Part shown: piece by piece, positions 18,012-27,675 of the stretch
Numbering within the stretch: position 1 is the stretch's first letter
Layout: each line of letters starts with the position of its first letter
From: Flavobacterium sp. 245
Lineage (GTDB): Bacteria > Bacteroidota > Bacteroidia > Flavobacteriales > Flavobacteriaceae
Assembly (NCBI RefSeq): GCF_004362055.1
Contig: NZ_SNXB01000002.1
Location: 582,238-646,237 of the forward strand
DNA: 64,000 nucleotides
Direction: 5' to 3'
Made by a program: the position numbers and the translations under genes
Notes under the pieces: generated by a model
Database searches by the model: none
What the model saw: only the letters and a program-made list of their open reading frames with translations
What the model was told of the DNA's origin: nothing

Positions 18012-19529
18012 ATGAAAAAATTAACTATCTCATTATTAACAGCTTTACTTATTATGACAAGCTGTAATAACGATGAAAATTCAAATGGTGAACCAGAAGT
18101 TACTGTAAATGAAAATCCGGGAACATTTAAAGAAATTGGTTCTATCACTATTGGCGGCGAAGCGGCTGCTGAGATTTCGGCATATTGTGAAAAAACAAAA
18201 AGACTTTTTACAGTAAATAACAGTGGTGTAAACCAAATTGATATTATTGATATTGCTGATCCAACAAAACCAACCAAGATTGGAAAAATTGATTTAGCTT
18301 CTTACGAAGGCGCTGCAAACAGCGTTTCTGTTTTTGATGGAAAATTGGCTGTTGCTTTAGAATCAACTGTCAACAAACAAGGAAATGGAAAAGTAGTTAT
18401 TTTCAATACATCAGATTACAGCTTAATCAAACAAGTAACTGTTGGCGCTTTGCCTGATATGATTACTTTTTCTGCTGACGGAAAATATATTATGACTGCT
18501 AATGAAGGTGAACCTAACGCAGATTATTCGCAAGATCCAAACGGAACAATTTCTATTATCGAAACAAGCACTTATGCAGTAACAACATTAGATTTCAGTT
18601 CTTTTAGTGGCCAGGCAACGACATTAGCAAAAGATGGATTCAGAATTTCTAAAGTTGCTAAAAGTTTTGCTCAGGATATTGAACCAGAATACATTACTAT
18701 TTCTGATGATTCTAAAACGGCTTGGGTAACTTTACAGGAAAATAATGGTGTTGCAAAAGTTGATCTAACTTCCAAAACTATTACTGCTATTTATCCTTTA
18801 GGTTTAAAAGATTTCAATACTGCTGAAAATGCTATTGATGTAAGCGATAGTGATGACAAAATTGCTTTCAGTCCTTGGAAAGTAAAAGGAATGTTTATGC
18901 CAGATGCTATTAGCCATTTCTCTGCTAATAATGTTCCTTATTTTGTAACTGCAAATGAAGGAGACGCAAGAGAATATACAGCGAACACTGATATTAAGAG
19001 AATGAAAAGCTTTAAACTTGATGCTACGATTTTTCCAGATGCAGCTACTTTAAAACTTGATCCAAGTTTAGGTCGATTAAATCTTGTTGCTGATATGGGA
19101 GATACTGATGGTGATGGCGATTTAGACGAAATGGTAAGTTTTGGCGCAAGATCTTTCACAATCTGGAATGGAAATACAGGAAAAATTGTTTTTGACAGTA
19201 AAAATGATGTTGACAAAAAAACAAATGAATTAGGAACCTATGATGATAAACGAAGCGATGATAAAGGTTCTGAACCAGAAGCTGTTGTAGTCGCTAAAAT
19301 GGGCAATCAAAACATTTTATTTGTAGGTCTTGAAAGATCTGATGCTTTTATGACTTATGATGTTACCAATCCTGCTTCTCCTCAGTATTTACAGACAGTA
19401 AAAACAGGTGATGCCCCAGAAGGTGTACTGTTTATTCCTGCTTCAAAAAGCCCTACTAAAAGAACTTTATTAGTAGTAAGCAGCGAAGGTGACGGAAGTA
19501 TAAAATTCTATCAGCCAGACTTAAAATAA
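18012..19529 (+). CDS. Choice-of-anchor I domain lipoprotein (beta-propeller)
   Basis: 505 residues from ATG 18012. A lipoprotein signal peptide with lipobox LIMTSC puts the mature Cys near residue 18, then an acidic Asn-rich linker. The body has repeated blades of the YVTN/choice-of-anchor I type: SADGKYIMTANEGEPNADY, TISDDSKTAWVTLQENN, YFVTANEGDAREY and LLVVSSEGDGSIKFYQ. A Ca-binding-like DTDGDGDLDE sits near residue 360. Related proteins are sometimes annotated as alkaline-phosphatase-like or mesenchyme-type glycoproteins. A surface or periplasmic location is likely; the activity is unknown. A terminator follows. Confidence 0.85.
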   Translation: MKKLTISLLTALLIMTSCNNDENSNGEPEVTVNENPGTFKEIGSITIGGEAAAEISAYCEKTKRLFTVNNSGVNQIDIIDIADPTKPTKIGKIDLASYEGAANSVSVFDGKLAVALESTVNKQGNGKVVIFNTSDYSLIKQVTVGALPDMITFSADGKYIMTANEGEPNADYSQDPNGTISIIETSTYAVTTLDFSSFSGQATTLAKDGFRISKVAKSFAQDIEPEYITISDDSKTAWVTLQENNGVAKVDLTSKTITAIYPLGLKDFNTAENAIDVSDSDDKIAFSPWKVKGMFMPDAISHFSANNVPYFVTANEGDAREYTANTDIKRMKSFKLDATIFPDAATLKLDPSLGRLNLVADMGDTDGDGDLDEMVSFGARSFTIWNGNTGKIVFDSKNDVDKKTNELGTYDDKRSDDKGSEPEAVVVAKMGNQNILFVGLERSDAFMTYDVTNPASPQYLQTVKTGDAPEGVLFIPASKSPTKRTLLVVSSEGDGSIKFYQPDLK

Positions 19530-19548
19530 ATTTTACTTCAAAAGAAAC

Positions 19549-19578
19549 AAAAGGACAAAATATAAGTTTTGTCCTTTT
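19549..19578 (+). terminator. Terminator after the choice-of-anchor I gene
   Basis: 12-bp perfect stem AAAAGGACAAAA/TTTTGTCCTTTT with a 6-base loop and further T. Confidence 0.85.
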
Positions 19579-19729
19579 TTTTGCTTCATAATTTCGATTT
19601 CATTAACGAATTTACATAATAAAAAGCCAAAACGTGGGAATTATGTAAGAGCAAATAGAACACATTCTAAAACCGACAGTATAATTTTGTCATGAGTTTA
19701 AAATAAAAACCAACCTAAATTTGAATATC

Positions 19730-20992
19730 ATGAAAAAGAAATTATTTTCCCTGTCCTTTTTAATAGCAGCGTTTTCTGTAAGCGCACAAAATATGACCAC
19801 CACTACTGCCACCCCAGCAGTTGATCAGCAATTATACAATAAATGGTCAATTGAACTAAATGGGGGAGTTAATAAACCAATGCGAGCAATAACACCAGGT
19901 TACTCTACGGCAACATTAAATCCGTTTCATGCTGACTTGGGTGTTCGATATATGTTTAGTCCAAAGTTTGGTGTTAAACTTGATGTTGGATATGATCAGT
20001 TTACAGAACGTGATGACACTCCTGATTTTGAAAGCAGATACGTGAGAGCAAGTGTTCAAGGTGTCGTAAACATTGGACGCGCTTTGAATTTTGAAACTTG
20101 GACCAATACCATTGGTATTTTAGCACACGGAGGTTTTGGAGTTTCTCAAATTAGTACAGAAACTGGTCCAGGAGGTCAGGATTATATGGGACACGGAATT
20201 CTGGGTTTAACTGGACAAATCAAGTTAAGCAATAGAGTTGCACTGACCGGAGATCTTACCGGAATTGTAAATGGAAGACAAAACTGGAACTTTGACGGAA
20301 TGGGAAATACAACCACTGGTTCATTAGACGGAGTTTTGCTTAACGCTTCTGTTGGTTTGACTTTCTACTTAGGTAAAAATGAAAAACATGCTGACTGGGT
20401 TGGCGAAGAGGACAGAATCAGTGAATTGGAAAAAAGAGTGGATTTAGTTGAAACTGGACTTTTAGACACTGATAAAGATGGTGTAGCCGATTTATACGAT
20501 TTAGAACCAAATAGTATTACAGGAGTTGCTGTCAACACAAAAGGTCAATCTATTGATACCAATCAAAACGGTGTACCTGATGAGCTAGAAAGCTATTTAG
20601 ACAAAACTTACGAAAAGAAAGGAAATGGCACTGCTACAAACAATACTGTTGAAGAATTAATCAACGGAGGTTATGTAAATGTTTACTTTGACTTTAATTC
20701 GTCGAAACCAACAAATGCTTCATTGTCTGGAGTTGATTTCTTAGTGAAATATTTGAAAAACAATCCAGGGAAATCAGCTGATATTATTGGTTACGCTGAC
20801 GAAATTGGAAGCTCAAACTATAACACTGAATTATCAAGAAAAAGAGCAGAAGCTGTGAAAAAAGTAGCAGTAAATGCTGGAATCGATGCTTCAAGATTGA
20901 ATGTAATTGCTAACGGAGAAGATACTTCGGTTAACAAAAGCTCTAAAGAAGCACGTCAAATCGTGAGAAGAGTTACTTTCCAAGTGAAGTAA
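19730..20992 (+). CDS. OmpA-family outer-membrane protein with thrombospondin type 3 repeats
   Basis: 420 residues. The signal peptide ends FSVSAQ. An N-terminal eight-strand-type barrel (about 25-225) is followed by a short coiled segment (ISELEKRVDLVETGL). Two Ca-binding type-3 repeats come next (DTDKDGVADLYDLEPN, DTNQNGVPDELE), then a C-terminal OmpA peptidoglycan-binding domain starting VYFDFNSSKP with the NTELSRKRAEAV motif. It anchors the outer membrane to peptidoglycan and resembles the abundant OmpA/P60 proteins of flavobacteria. The ATG at 19730 is preferred to the TTG three codons upstream. Confidence 0.93.
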   Translation: MKKKLFSLSFLIAAFSVSAQNMTTTTATPAVDQQLYNKWSIELNGGVNKPMRAITPGYSTATLNPFHADLGVRYMFSPKFGVKLDVGYDQFTERDDTPDFESRYVRASVQGVVNIGRALNFETWTNTIGILAHGGFGVSQISTETGPGGQDYMGHGILGLTGQIKLSNRVALTGDLTGIVNGRQNWNFDGMGNTTTGSLDGVLLNASVGLTFYLGKNEKHADWVGEEDRISELEKRVDLVETGLLDTDKDGVADLYDLEPNSITGVAVNTKGQSIDTNQNGVPDELESYLDKTYEKKGNGTATNNTVEELINGGYVNVYFDFNSSKPTNASLSGVDFLVKYLKNNPGKSADIIGYADEIGSSNYNTELSRKRAEAVKKVAVNAGIDASRLNVIANGEDTSVNKSSKEARQIVRRVTFQVK

Positions 20993-21021
20993 TCTAAAGA
21001 TAAAGCTAAAAACAAGAAAAG

Positions 21022-21046
21022 GAGCTGTTTCATTTTGAGACAGCTC
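21022..21046 (+). terminator. Terminator of the OmpA gene
   Basis: Stem GAGCTGT/ACAGCTC followed by TTTTTT, 30 bp after the stop. Confidence 0.8.
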
Positions 21047-21120
21047 TTTTTTGTTATAAAAAGATAAATACTTCAAGAGTAGTTTTGAAAAATTTTCAAA
21101 TTTTAAATACTTATTTAAAA

Positions 21121-21226
21121 CTCCAGCGGAGCAAAATATTTATAGAATTTCAATAAGACAAATGAAAAAGCTCCAGCGGAGCGACATATGCAGTTTACAC
21201 AAACAAACATGTTGCTCCGCTGGAGC
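21121..21226. repeat. Three GCTCCAGCGGAGC palindromic elements
   Basis: CTCCAGCGGAGC at 21121-21132, GCTCCAGCGGAGC at 21170-21182 and the reverse-oriented GCTCCGCTGGAGC at 21214-21226. Each is a 5-bp GC stem with a 3-base loop, and copies two and three can also pair with each other along 13 bp. They fill the gene-free stretch between the OmpA and amidase genes. Confidence 0.75.
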
Positions 21227-21284
21227 TCTATATTGTAAACATTTATTCTTTGCTACAAATATTTCGCTTCTCTGAAGCTTACAA

Positions 21285-21318
21285 AAAAAGGGCAAAATAA
21301 TATTATTTTGCCCTTTTT
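21285..21318. terminator. Bidirectional terminator upstream of the aguB stop
   Basis: A perfect 34-bp palindrome: 5 A, GGGCAAAATAA and its complement, 5 T. It ends the minus-strand amidase transcript and can stop plus-strand read-through. Confidence 0.85.
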
Positions 21319-21337
21319 ATATTTTAAATAAATTGAA

Positions 21338-22228
21338 TTATTTATCAATTGCTCTTTTTGTAATATCGCCAAAAGCATCAATTCTTCTATCTCTGAAGAA
21401 TGGCCAATTCTGACGAACATTTTCTTGTAAATCTAAATCAACTTCAGCGATTAAGATTTCTTCTTTATCATGTGAAGCCTGAGCTAAAATTTCTCCTTGA
21501 GGTCCAGCAATAAATGATGCTCCCCAAAATTGGATTCCTTCTGTTCCTTCAAGGTATTTTTCAAGACCGATTCGGTTTGCAGCCGCAACAAAAACGCCAT
21601 TTGCTACCGCATGACCTTTCATTACATTCATCCACGCACCATATTGGTTTTCACCGTATTGTTCTTTTTCTTTTGGATGCCATCCAATTGCTGTTGGATA
21701 GAATAAAACTTCTGCTCCTTTTAAAGCTGTAATACGTGCTGCTTCTGGATACCATTGATCCCAGCAGATTAAAGTTCCAACAGTTCCTTTTTTAGTTTCT
21801 ATTGCCTGAAAACCTAAATCACCTGGCGTAAAATAGAATTTCTCATAAAAATGCGGATCGTCTGGAATGTGCATTTTTCGGTATAAACCGGCTTCTGTAC
21901 CATCTGTATCGATGATGTATGCACTATTGTGATAAATTCCAGCCATTCTTTTTTCGAAGAAAGGAACAATAATCACTACTCCTAATTCTTTTGCCAATTC
22001 GCTGAAAGCAATAAACGAAGTACTGTACAATGGTTCTGCTAACGCAAAATTATCTACATCTTCGCTTTGGCAGAAATAATGACTGCTATATAATTCAGGA
22101 AGCAAGATAACTTCAGCACCTTGGCTTGCAGCATCTCTTACCCAGCTGATACATTTTTTAAGATTATTTTCAGCAACATCATTCAGATTTAACTGAATTA
22201 CTGATATTTTATATTTTCTTTTCGGCAT
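21338..22228 (-). CDS. aguB: N-carbamoylputrescine amidase
   Basis: Carbon-nitrogen hydrolase of 296 residues that turns N-carbamoylputrescine into putrescine, CO2 and ammonia. The catalytic triad is visible: Glu in VILLPELYSS, Lys in YRKMHIPDDP and Cys in TLICWDQWYPEAAR. The IPDDPHFYEKFYFTPGD segment and the WDQWYPEA context are characteristic of the AguB subgroup. The ATG at 22228 gives the family-typical MPKRK-like start; a frame to 22249 is longer than needed. It works with aguA at 16783. Confidence 0.92.
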   Translation of the reverse strand: MPKRKYKISVIQLNLNDVAENNLKKCISWVRDAASQGAEVILLPELYSSHYFCQSEDVDNFALAEPLYSTSFIAFSELAKELGVVIIVPFFEKRMAGIYHNSAYIIDTDGTEAGLYRKMHIPDDPHFYEKFYFTPGDLGFQAIETKKGTVGTLICWDQWYPEAARITALKGAEVLFYPTAIGWHPKEKEQYGENQYGAWMNVMKGHAVANGVFVAAANRIGLEKYLEGTEGIQFWGASFIAGPQGEILAQASHDKEEILIAEVDLDLQENVRQNWPFFRDRRIDAFGDITKRAIDK

Positions 22229-22329
22229 GACATAAAATTTAGAGTGCAAAAATAATACTTTTTAAAGGAATGGCAAAGTCTATAACTTTTATATAACAGT
22301 GCTCAAAACTTTAAAATATCAAAACTAAA

Positions 22330-22376
22330 AAAACCATTTCACAGCAGTTTAAAATAAACTTTTGCAAAATGGTTTT
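22330..22376 (-). terminator. Terminator of the small lipoprotein gene
   Basis: AAACCATTT pairs with AAATGGTTT over a 26-base interior that holds a smaller GTTT/AAAC stem. A-rich flanks give T runs on the minus strand. Confidence 0.55.
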
Positions 22377-22412
22377 AGAACCTAAAAAAAAAATATCAAC
22401 TAAGAAGGTTTC

Positions 22413-22823
22413 TTATTCGATAACCACCTTTTGAGTCAAGAATTCTGTTTCTGATTTTCTGAATTTGATTTCGATAGTTCCTTTTGCAGTTGCTTTGAAT
22501 TTGTAAACTGTCTTTTTAGGATCTGGAACTTGCTGAGTACAAACTTCTGATGGGTATTTTGCAATTACTTGCAATCCTTTTGCTTCGCCAATTGTAGTTT
22601 CGGTAATTTTATCGAATTCTCCACAAGCGTTGTCTACAGTAAATGTTACATCATAACTTAATTCGTCATTTACTTTTCCAGTTGCTGGACCTTTAATTTC
22701 GGTTACGAATGCTGTTTTTGTTTTAACTGTCGATTCTGCTTTGTCATCGTCATTACTGCATGAAATTAATGCAGTTGATAAAAATAATACTACTAAAACT
22801 GATTTTAATCTAAACCTTTTCAT
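22413..22823 (-). CDS. Small lipoprotein of unknown function
   Basis: 136 residues. Signal peptide with lipobox TALISC, then SNDDD, an acidic sequence right after the lipid Cys. The mature part is a single beta-sandwich-like domain with two Cys (DNACGEF and SEVCTQQV) that could form a disulfide, and a C-terminal strand EFLTQKVVIE. No family is recognised. Similar short lipoproteins are common in flavobacteria. A monocistronic unit with a weak terminator. Confidence 0.75.
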   Translation of the reverse strand: MKRFRLKSVLVVLFLSTALISCSNDDDKAESTVKTKTAFVTEIKGPATGKVNDELSYDVTFTVDNACGEFDKITETTIGEAKGLQVIAKYPSEVCTQQVPDPKKTVYKFKATAKGTIEIKFRKSETEFLTQKVVIE

Positions 22824-23000
22824 ATAAAATAATAATTAATTGTTAATTACTATGAAGATGCGGTATAGTTGCAAAGGTTGCTTGAGCGAAATGTTAAATA
22901 GTTTCAGTAAAACTTCAAACAATTGTAAATCAAAAGTTTATTCTATGAAAATATTTTAAAAAAATACCAATATTTCTTATGAAAATATAAATTTCTCGCT

Positions 23001-23070
23001 TAGCCCCGATAGCAACGGCATCCTTTTATGGTGGGGTTCACCATAAAAGATATAGTGGATAGCGGGACTT
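23001..23070 (+). repeat. AGCCCCGATAG hairpin element, copy A
   Basis: Starts TAGCCCCGATAGCAACGG and ends GTGGATAGCGGGACT, whose outer ends are imperfect complements. Inside is a perfect 10-bp stem TTTTATGGTG/CACCATAAAA. Related elements are at 32882-33006 and, inverted, 57011-57096. It lies in the 335-bp gene-free gap between the lipoprotein and DUF808 genes. Confidence 0.7.
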
Positions 23071-23112
23071 AAAGTTGTACTGAAAATGAATTGCTGTGCT
23101 CCTAAAACAAAA

Positions 23113-23138
23113 AAAACACCAGCGTCAACTGATGTTTT
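23113..23138 (-). terminator. Probable terminator of the DUF808 gene
   Basis: Weak stem AACACCAG/CTGATGTTT with T-rich flank on the minus strand, 25 bp past the stop. Confidence 0.5.
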
Positions 23139-23163
23139 TGAAATGTATTTTTTTGATTTTTTA

Positions 23164-24048
23164 TTATGCTGTTTTCTTTTTAAAAAGCTTTTTGAATAAG
23201 CTAACAAACAGTAGAACAATTAATCCAAGGGATAATCCAACCACAAACTCTTTGATAATTGAAGGAATTTTGATCTGTTCTGACAAATGGTGAAAAAATG
23301 GAATATAATGTACAAATATTCCTCCGGCTACTAAAAGCAACGCAATTGTTCCAATTACAGTTAACGCTTTTATAACCAGTGGAAGCGCTTTTACCAACAG
23401 ATTCCCAATGAATCTTGCCGGGCTTTTTTCGCTTTTACTATATCTTATAAGTTTATAACCTGCTTCATCCATCCTAACAATAAGAGCAACAATTCCGTAA
23501 ACTCCTATTGTAGCGATTAATGCGATTATTGAAGTAACAATTATCTGCTGCGTTAATGGTTCATCTATGACAGTTCCTAAGGCTATGATGACGATCTCTA
23601 CAGATAAAATAAAATCGGTTACGATTGCCGACTTTATTTTGCCTTTTTCGGCTTCCAAGATTTGTTCTTCTGTAAAGGTTTCTTCAGTAATTCCTTGTGA
23701 TTCTTCGTGTGAATGCGGAAAAATAAATTCGTAAATTTTTTCAGCGCCTTCATACGCCAGAAAAAGTCCTCCCAAAACCAGAATTACAATAATCGCAATT
23801 GGCAAAAAAGCACTTAATAAAAACGCAATTGGCAAAATAATTATTTTATTCAAAAGCGATCCTTTGCTAATTGCCCATAATACAGGAAGTTCTCTAGATG
23901 AAGCAAATCCAGAAGCTTTTTCGGCATTTACAGCCAAATCGTCTCCCAAAATTCCAGCAGTTTTTTTTGCTGCAACTTTACTCATTACTGCAACATCATC
24001 CATAATTGCTGCGATATCATCTAATAGTACAAAAAAACCTGATGCCAT
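23164..24048 (-). CDS. DUF808 (YedI-like) inner-membrane protein
   Basis: 294 residues, typical length. The family-specific N-terminus is clear: LLDDIAAIMDDVAVMSKVAAKKTAGILGDDLAVNAEKASG in order. It is followed by about six membrane helices in 85-115, 145-165, 170-195, 220-245 and 265-290. The His/Glu-rich cytoplasmic loop PHSHEESQGITEETFTEEQ sits between helices. The function is unknown in all members I know of, E. coli YedI included. Confidence 0.88.
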   Translation of the reverse strand: MASGFFVLLDDIAAIMDDVAVMSKVAAKKTAGILGDDLAVNAEKASGFASSRELPVLWAISKGSLLNKIIILPIAFLLSAFLPIAIIVILVLGGLFLAYEGAEKIYEFIFPHSHEESQGITEETFTEEQILEAEKGKIKSAIVTDFILSVEIVIIALGTVIDEPLTQQIIVTSIIALIATIGVYGIVALIVRMDEAGYKLIRYSKSEKSPARFIGNLLVKALPLVIKALTVIGTIALLLVAGGIFVHYIPFFHHLSEQIKIPSIIKEFVVGLSLGLIVLLFVSLFKKLFKKKTA

Positions 24049-24126
24049 TCTGTTATTTACTTTAATTTTAGTTGTGCGAATCTACCACTTTTTATCCTAA
24101 TTTCTAAACCGAATATTAGATAAATT

Positions 24127-24246
24127 CTAACTGCACTGCCCTAATAACACCCAGATAATTACAAATACTAATATAGTACCAAAACATCCTCCGCCTAATT
24201 TCTTTGCGCCATATCCGGCGATTAATCCTCTAAATATATTGTTCAT
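24127..24246 (-). CDS. 39-residue glycine-rich membrane peptide
   Basis: A short ORF from ATG 24246 to TAG 24127. The N-terminal part has a basic glycine-rich motif (GLIAGYGAKKLGGGCFG), followed by one membrane helix (TILVFVIIWVLLG) and a C-terminal QCS. Codon use is like the neighbours. Very similar short peptides occur in many flavobacterial genomes, to my knowledge without function. It stands alone between DUF808 and clpB, with no obvious Shine-Dalgarno sequence. Confidence 0.6.
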   Translation of the reverse strand: MNNIFRGLIAGYGAKKLGGGCFGTILVFVIIWVLLGQCS

Positions 24247-24345
24247 AGCTTTTGATTTTAAGTTACTGTAAATTTGAGAATTATAGTTAAGATTTTATTT
24301 ATAATACTTTAGAAAAAAGTTTCAACATTTATGGTTTTAAAACAA

Positions 24346-24380
24346 AAAAAACACCAAATCATTTCTGACTGGTGTTTTTT
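24346..24380 (-). terminator. Terminator of clpB
   Basis: Stem AAAAAACACCA/TGGTGTTTTTT, 11 bp, directly after the clpB stop. Confidence 0.8.
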
Positions 24381-24401
24381 GAATATTAAAATATTTAGAA
24401 A

Positions 24402-27005
24402 TTATTCTGCTGTATGAGTCTGGTTTCTAAAAACCAACTTTCCATCAAAAGCATCAATTAAAATAATACTGTCTGTGGTTATATTTCCCGCCAGAATTTC
24501 TTTTGACAATTGATTCAAAACTTCTCTCTGAACCACACGTTTTACGGGTCTTGCTCCAAATTGCGGATCAAATCCCTTGTCTGACAAGTAAGCAATTGCT
24601 TCTGGAGTTGCATCCATTGTAATGCCCTGCAAAGCCAACATTTTGGTAACGCTCTTTAATTGTAAACTTACAATTCTTGAAATATTATCGACTGTAAGTG
24701 GTGTAAACATTACAATCTCGTCGATACGGTTAATAAATTCAGGGCGAACAGTTTGTTTCAGTAGTCCTAAAACTTCTGCTTTAGCTGCTTCTGTGGCCGC
24801 TTCAACTCCTCCTTTTAGATTTTCAAATTTTTCCTGAATAATCTGGCTTCCCATGTTAGAAGTCATGATGATGATTGTGTTTTTGAAATCGGCAAGACGA
24901 CCTTTGTTGTCTGTCAATCGACCTTCATCAAGAACCTGCAATAAAATATTGAAAGTATCCGGATGCGCTTTTTCGATCTCGTCTAACAAAATAACAGAAT
25001 ATGGTTTTCTACGAACAGCTTCAGTCAATTGACCACCTTCGTCGTAACCTACATATCCTGGAGGCGCACCAACTAAACGGCTCACACTGTGGCGCTCTTG
25101 GTATTCACTCATATCAATACGCGTCATGGCATTTTCATCATCAAAAAGATATTCGGCCAAAGCTTTTGCTAATTCTGTTTTACCAACTCCGGTTGTTCCT
25201 AAGAATAAGAATGTTCCAACTGGTTTTTTCATATCCTGCAAACCTGCACGACTTCTTCGAACAGCGTCACTCACGGCTTCTATTGCTTCCTCCTGACCTA
25301 CCACACGCTTATGTAATTCGTCTTCAAGATGCAATAATTTTTCTCTTTCCGTTTGAAGCATTTTCATAACCGGAATTCCTGTCCATTTTGCTACAACTTC
25401 TGCAATATCTTCACGAGTTACTTCTTCTTTAATTAAAGAATTACCCGACTGAAATTCCAATAATTGCTTTTGCAAAGCATCTTGACGTTCTTGTGCTTCT
25501 TTTATTTTTCCGTAACGAATTTCTGCTACTTTTCCGTAATCTCCTTCACGTTCCGCACGCTCTGCTTCGTACTTAAAGTCTTCAATTTCTAGTTTAACAG
25601 CCTGAATTCCGTCAACAATATCTTTTTCAGATTTCCATCTTGCGTAGATTTCGTTTCGTTCTTCTTTTAAATTCGCCAAATCCATGCGCAGGATTTTCAA
25701 CTTGCTTTCTTCTTTCTCACGTTTAATGGCTTCTATTTCAATTTCTAACTGCATGATTTTACGATCCAAAACATCTAATTCCTCAGGTTTTGAATTGATT
25801 TCCATACGTAGTTTAGAAGCCGCTTCGTCCATTAAGTCGATTGCTTTATCTGGCAAGAAACGGTTCGTAATATAACGTTGAGAAAGTTCTACAGCGGCAA
25901 TAATTGCTTCATCTTTAATCTGAACTTTATGATGTGTTTCGTATTTCTCTTTAATTCCGCGCAAAATTGAAATCGCACTTTCAGTATCTGGTTCGTCGAT
26001 TAAAACTTTTTGGAAACGTCTTTCCAGCGCTTTATCTTTTTCAAAATATTTTTGATATTCATCTAAGGTTGTCGCGCCAATTGCTCTTAACTCACCACGA
26101 GCCAAAGCTGGTTTAAGAATATTAGCCGCATCCATTGCGCCATCTCCTCCACCCGCGCCTACAAGTGTGTGAATCTCATCAATAAAAAGTACAATATCTC
26201 CTTCTGCAGACGTCACTTCTTTTACAACCGATTTTAAACGCTCTTCAAATTCTCCTTTGAATTTCGCTCCGGCGATCAAAGCTCCCATATCTAATGAGAA
26301 AACGATTTTGTCTTTTAAGTTTTCCGGAACGTCTCCATCCACAATTCTATGTGCTAAACCTTCTGCTATTGCGGTTTTACCAACTCCAGGCTCACCAATA
26401 AGCATTGGATTGTTTTTTGTTCTACGAGTCAAAATCTGCAATACACGACGAATTTCTTCATCACGACCGATAACTGGGTCTAACTTTCCTGTTCTTGCTA
26501 ATTCGTTTAGATTTTTAGCATATTTATTTAATGAGTTATAAGTTTCTTCAGCTGAAGCTGAAGTTACTCTTTCACCTTTTCGTAATTCCTCAATAGCCGC
26601 TTTAAGCCCTTTTCCTGTAACTCCTTGATCTTTTAAGATCTGTGAAACTTTACTTTTTGAGTCAAAAATGGCTAAAATTAAATGTTCGATCGAAACGTAT
26701 TCGTCGTTCATTTTTTGTGCAATTATTTCAGCTTCATTCAACGCTTTGTTTGCATCTCTGGAAAGCAAAATATCACCTCCTGAAACTTTCGGAAAACTCT
26801 GAATTGTACTGTCTAAAATTTGCAAAAACAAAGGCACATTTACATTTAATTTTTTCAAAATAAATGGCGCTACGTTTTCATCAACTTCAAATATTGCTTT
26901 GAAAATGTGTTCATTTTCAATTTGCTGCTGGCCATTTCGTTGTGCTAATTGCTGCGACAACTGTATGGCTTCCTGCGATTTAATAGTAAATTTGTTAATG
27001 TTCAT
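24402..27005 (-). CDS. clpB: ATP-dependent disaggregase ClpB
   Basis: Hsp100 chaperone that resolubilises aggregated proteins with DnaK. 867 residues, full length. Order: N-terminal Clp repeat domain (1-145), first AAA+ domain with Walker [10 protein letters not shown]-domain coiled coil (about 410-520, Lys/Glu-rich), second AAA+ domain with GTTGVGKT and the [16 protein letters not shown] pore loop, and the C-terminal ClpB domain. The IGF/L loop of ClpP-binding ClpA/ClpX is absent, consistent with ClpB. Monocistronic. Confidence 0.98.
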   Translation of the reverse strand: MNINKFTIKSQEAIQLSQQLAQRNGQQQIENEHIFKAIFEVDENVAPFILKKLNVNVPLFLQILDSTIQSFPKVSGGDILLSRDANKALNEAEIIAQKMNDEYVSIEHLILAIFDSKSKVSQILKDQGVTGKGLKAAIEELRKGERVTSASAEETYNSLNKYAKNLNELARTGKLDPVIGRDEEIRRVLQILTRRTKNNPMLIGEPGVGKTAIAEGLAHRIVDGDVPENLKDKIVFSLDMGALIAGAKFKGEFEERLKSVVKEVTSAEGDIVLFIDEIHTLVGAGGGDGAMDAANILKPALARGELRAIGATTLDEYQKYFEKDKALERRFQKVLIDEPDTESAISILRGIKEKYETHHKVQIKDEAIIAAVELSQRYITNRFLPDKAIDLMDEAASKLRMEINSKPEELDVLDRKIMQLEIEIEAIKREKEESKLKILRMDLANLKEERNEIYARWKSEKDIVDGIQAVKLEIEDFKYEAERAEREGDYGKVAEIRYGKIKEAQERQDALQKQLLEFQSGNSLIKEEVTREDIAEVVAKWTGIPVMKMLQTEREKLLHLEDELHKRVVGQEEAIEAVSDAVRRSRAGLQDMKKPVGTFLFLGTTGVGKTELAKALAEYLFDDENAMTRIDMSEYQERHSVSRLVGAPPGYVGYDEGGQLTEAVRRKPYSVILLDEIEKAHPDTFNILLQVLDEGRLTDNKGRLADFKNTIIIMTSNMGSQIIQEKFENLKGGVEAATEAAKAEVLGLLKQTVRPEFINRIDEIVMFTPLTVDNISRIVSLQLKSVTKMLALQGITMDATPEAIAYLSDKGFDPQFGARPVKRVVQREVLNQLSKEILAGNITTDSIILIDAFDGKLVFRNQTHTAE

Positions 27006-27210
27006 ATTTTTTCGATTTGATTGATTTTATTTGTTTGATATTCATTAAGATTAAAGTTACGATTTATAGAGCTACATTTTTAACTCAAATAATCTAACTT
27101 TGTATTCAAATAGACAAATTATATTCCACAGTAAAAATAAAGACAAAATGGCATTAAAAATATGATTTTCATCACATTTAAATGTCAAAAAGTCACAAAT
27201 CAAGACAAAT

Positions 27211-27600
27211 ATGAGTTTTTTTAATTCAATCTTCGGAAGTTCAGAGAACTCAGAAGCTCCAAAAAGTAAAGTGAACTGGACAGAATTAACAGATATTCTT
27301 CAATTAATGGAAATTGAAGCCATCTCTAACGAAAAGCCAGTTGTAATTTTCAAACATAGTACGAGATGCAGTATCAGCCGAATGGCGCTGAAACAATTTG
27401 AAAGAGATTTTGATCTTGAAGAAGTAGTTAATGCTTATTTCTTGGATTTGATTGCGCATCGCGATATTTCAAACGAAATTGCAAACCGATTTGGTGTTTA
27501 TCATGAATCACCACAATTGATCTTAATTAAAAACGGAAAAGCCGTTTACGATGTTTCGCACAGCGATATCGATGCTGAAGCATTGAAAAGTAAAGTATAA
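27211..27600 (+). CDS. ytxJ: Bacillithiol-system redox-active protein YtxJ
   Basis: 129-residue thioredoxin-fold protein. The single active-site Cys lies in FKHSTRCSISRMALKQF; the family has this monothiol CxxS-like site. It is assigned to bacillithiol-dependent redox control because YtxJ co-occurs with bacillithiol synthesis genes in Firmicutes and Bacteroidota. A TAACTTTG -7-like box lies at 27095-27102, about 110 bp upstream. It is divergent from clpB. Confidence 0.88.
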   Translation: MSFFNSIFGSSENSEAPKSKVNWTELTDILQLMEIEAISNEKPVVIFKHSTRCSISRMALKQFERDFDLEEVVNAYFLDLIAHRDISNEIANRFGVYHESPQLILIKNGKAVYDVSHSDIDAEALKSKV

Positions 27601-27602
27601 CT

Positions 27603-27668
27603 ATGAGAAATGTGAAATGTGAAATGTGAAATGTAAAATGAATTTAAACCATTTCACATTTCACATCT
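27603..27668. repeat. GAAATGT heptad repeat with complementary arm
   Basis: About five GAAATGT units (27610-27640) followed by CATTTCACATTTCACAT (27650-27668). The two parts form a long hairpin between the convergent ytxJ and DUF2157-type genes and may serve as a terminator. Confidence 0.65.
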
Positions 27669-27675
27669 TACAAAC

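Noticed and set aside
22977..23219. A minus-strand ORF through the AGCCCCGATAG element
   Set aside because: It crosses a repeat and a terminator and overlaps the end of the DUF808 gene.
25001..25369. Plus-strand ORF of 122 codons inside clpB
   Set aside because: Shadow of clpB on the opposite strand; His/Leu/Arg-rich without family motifs.
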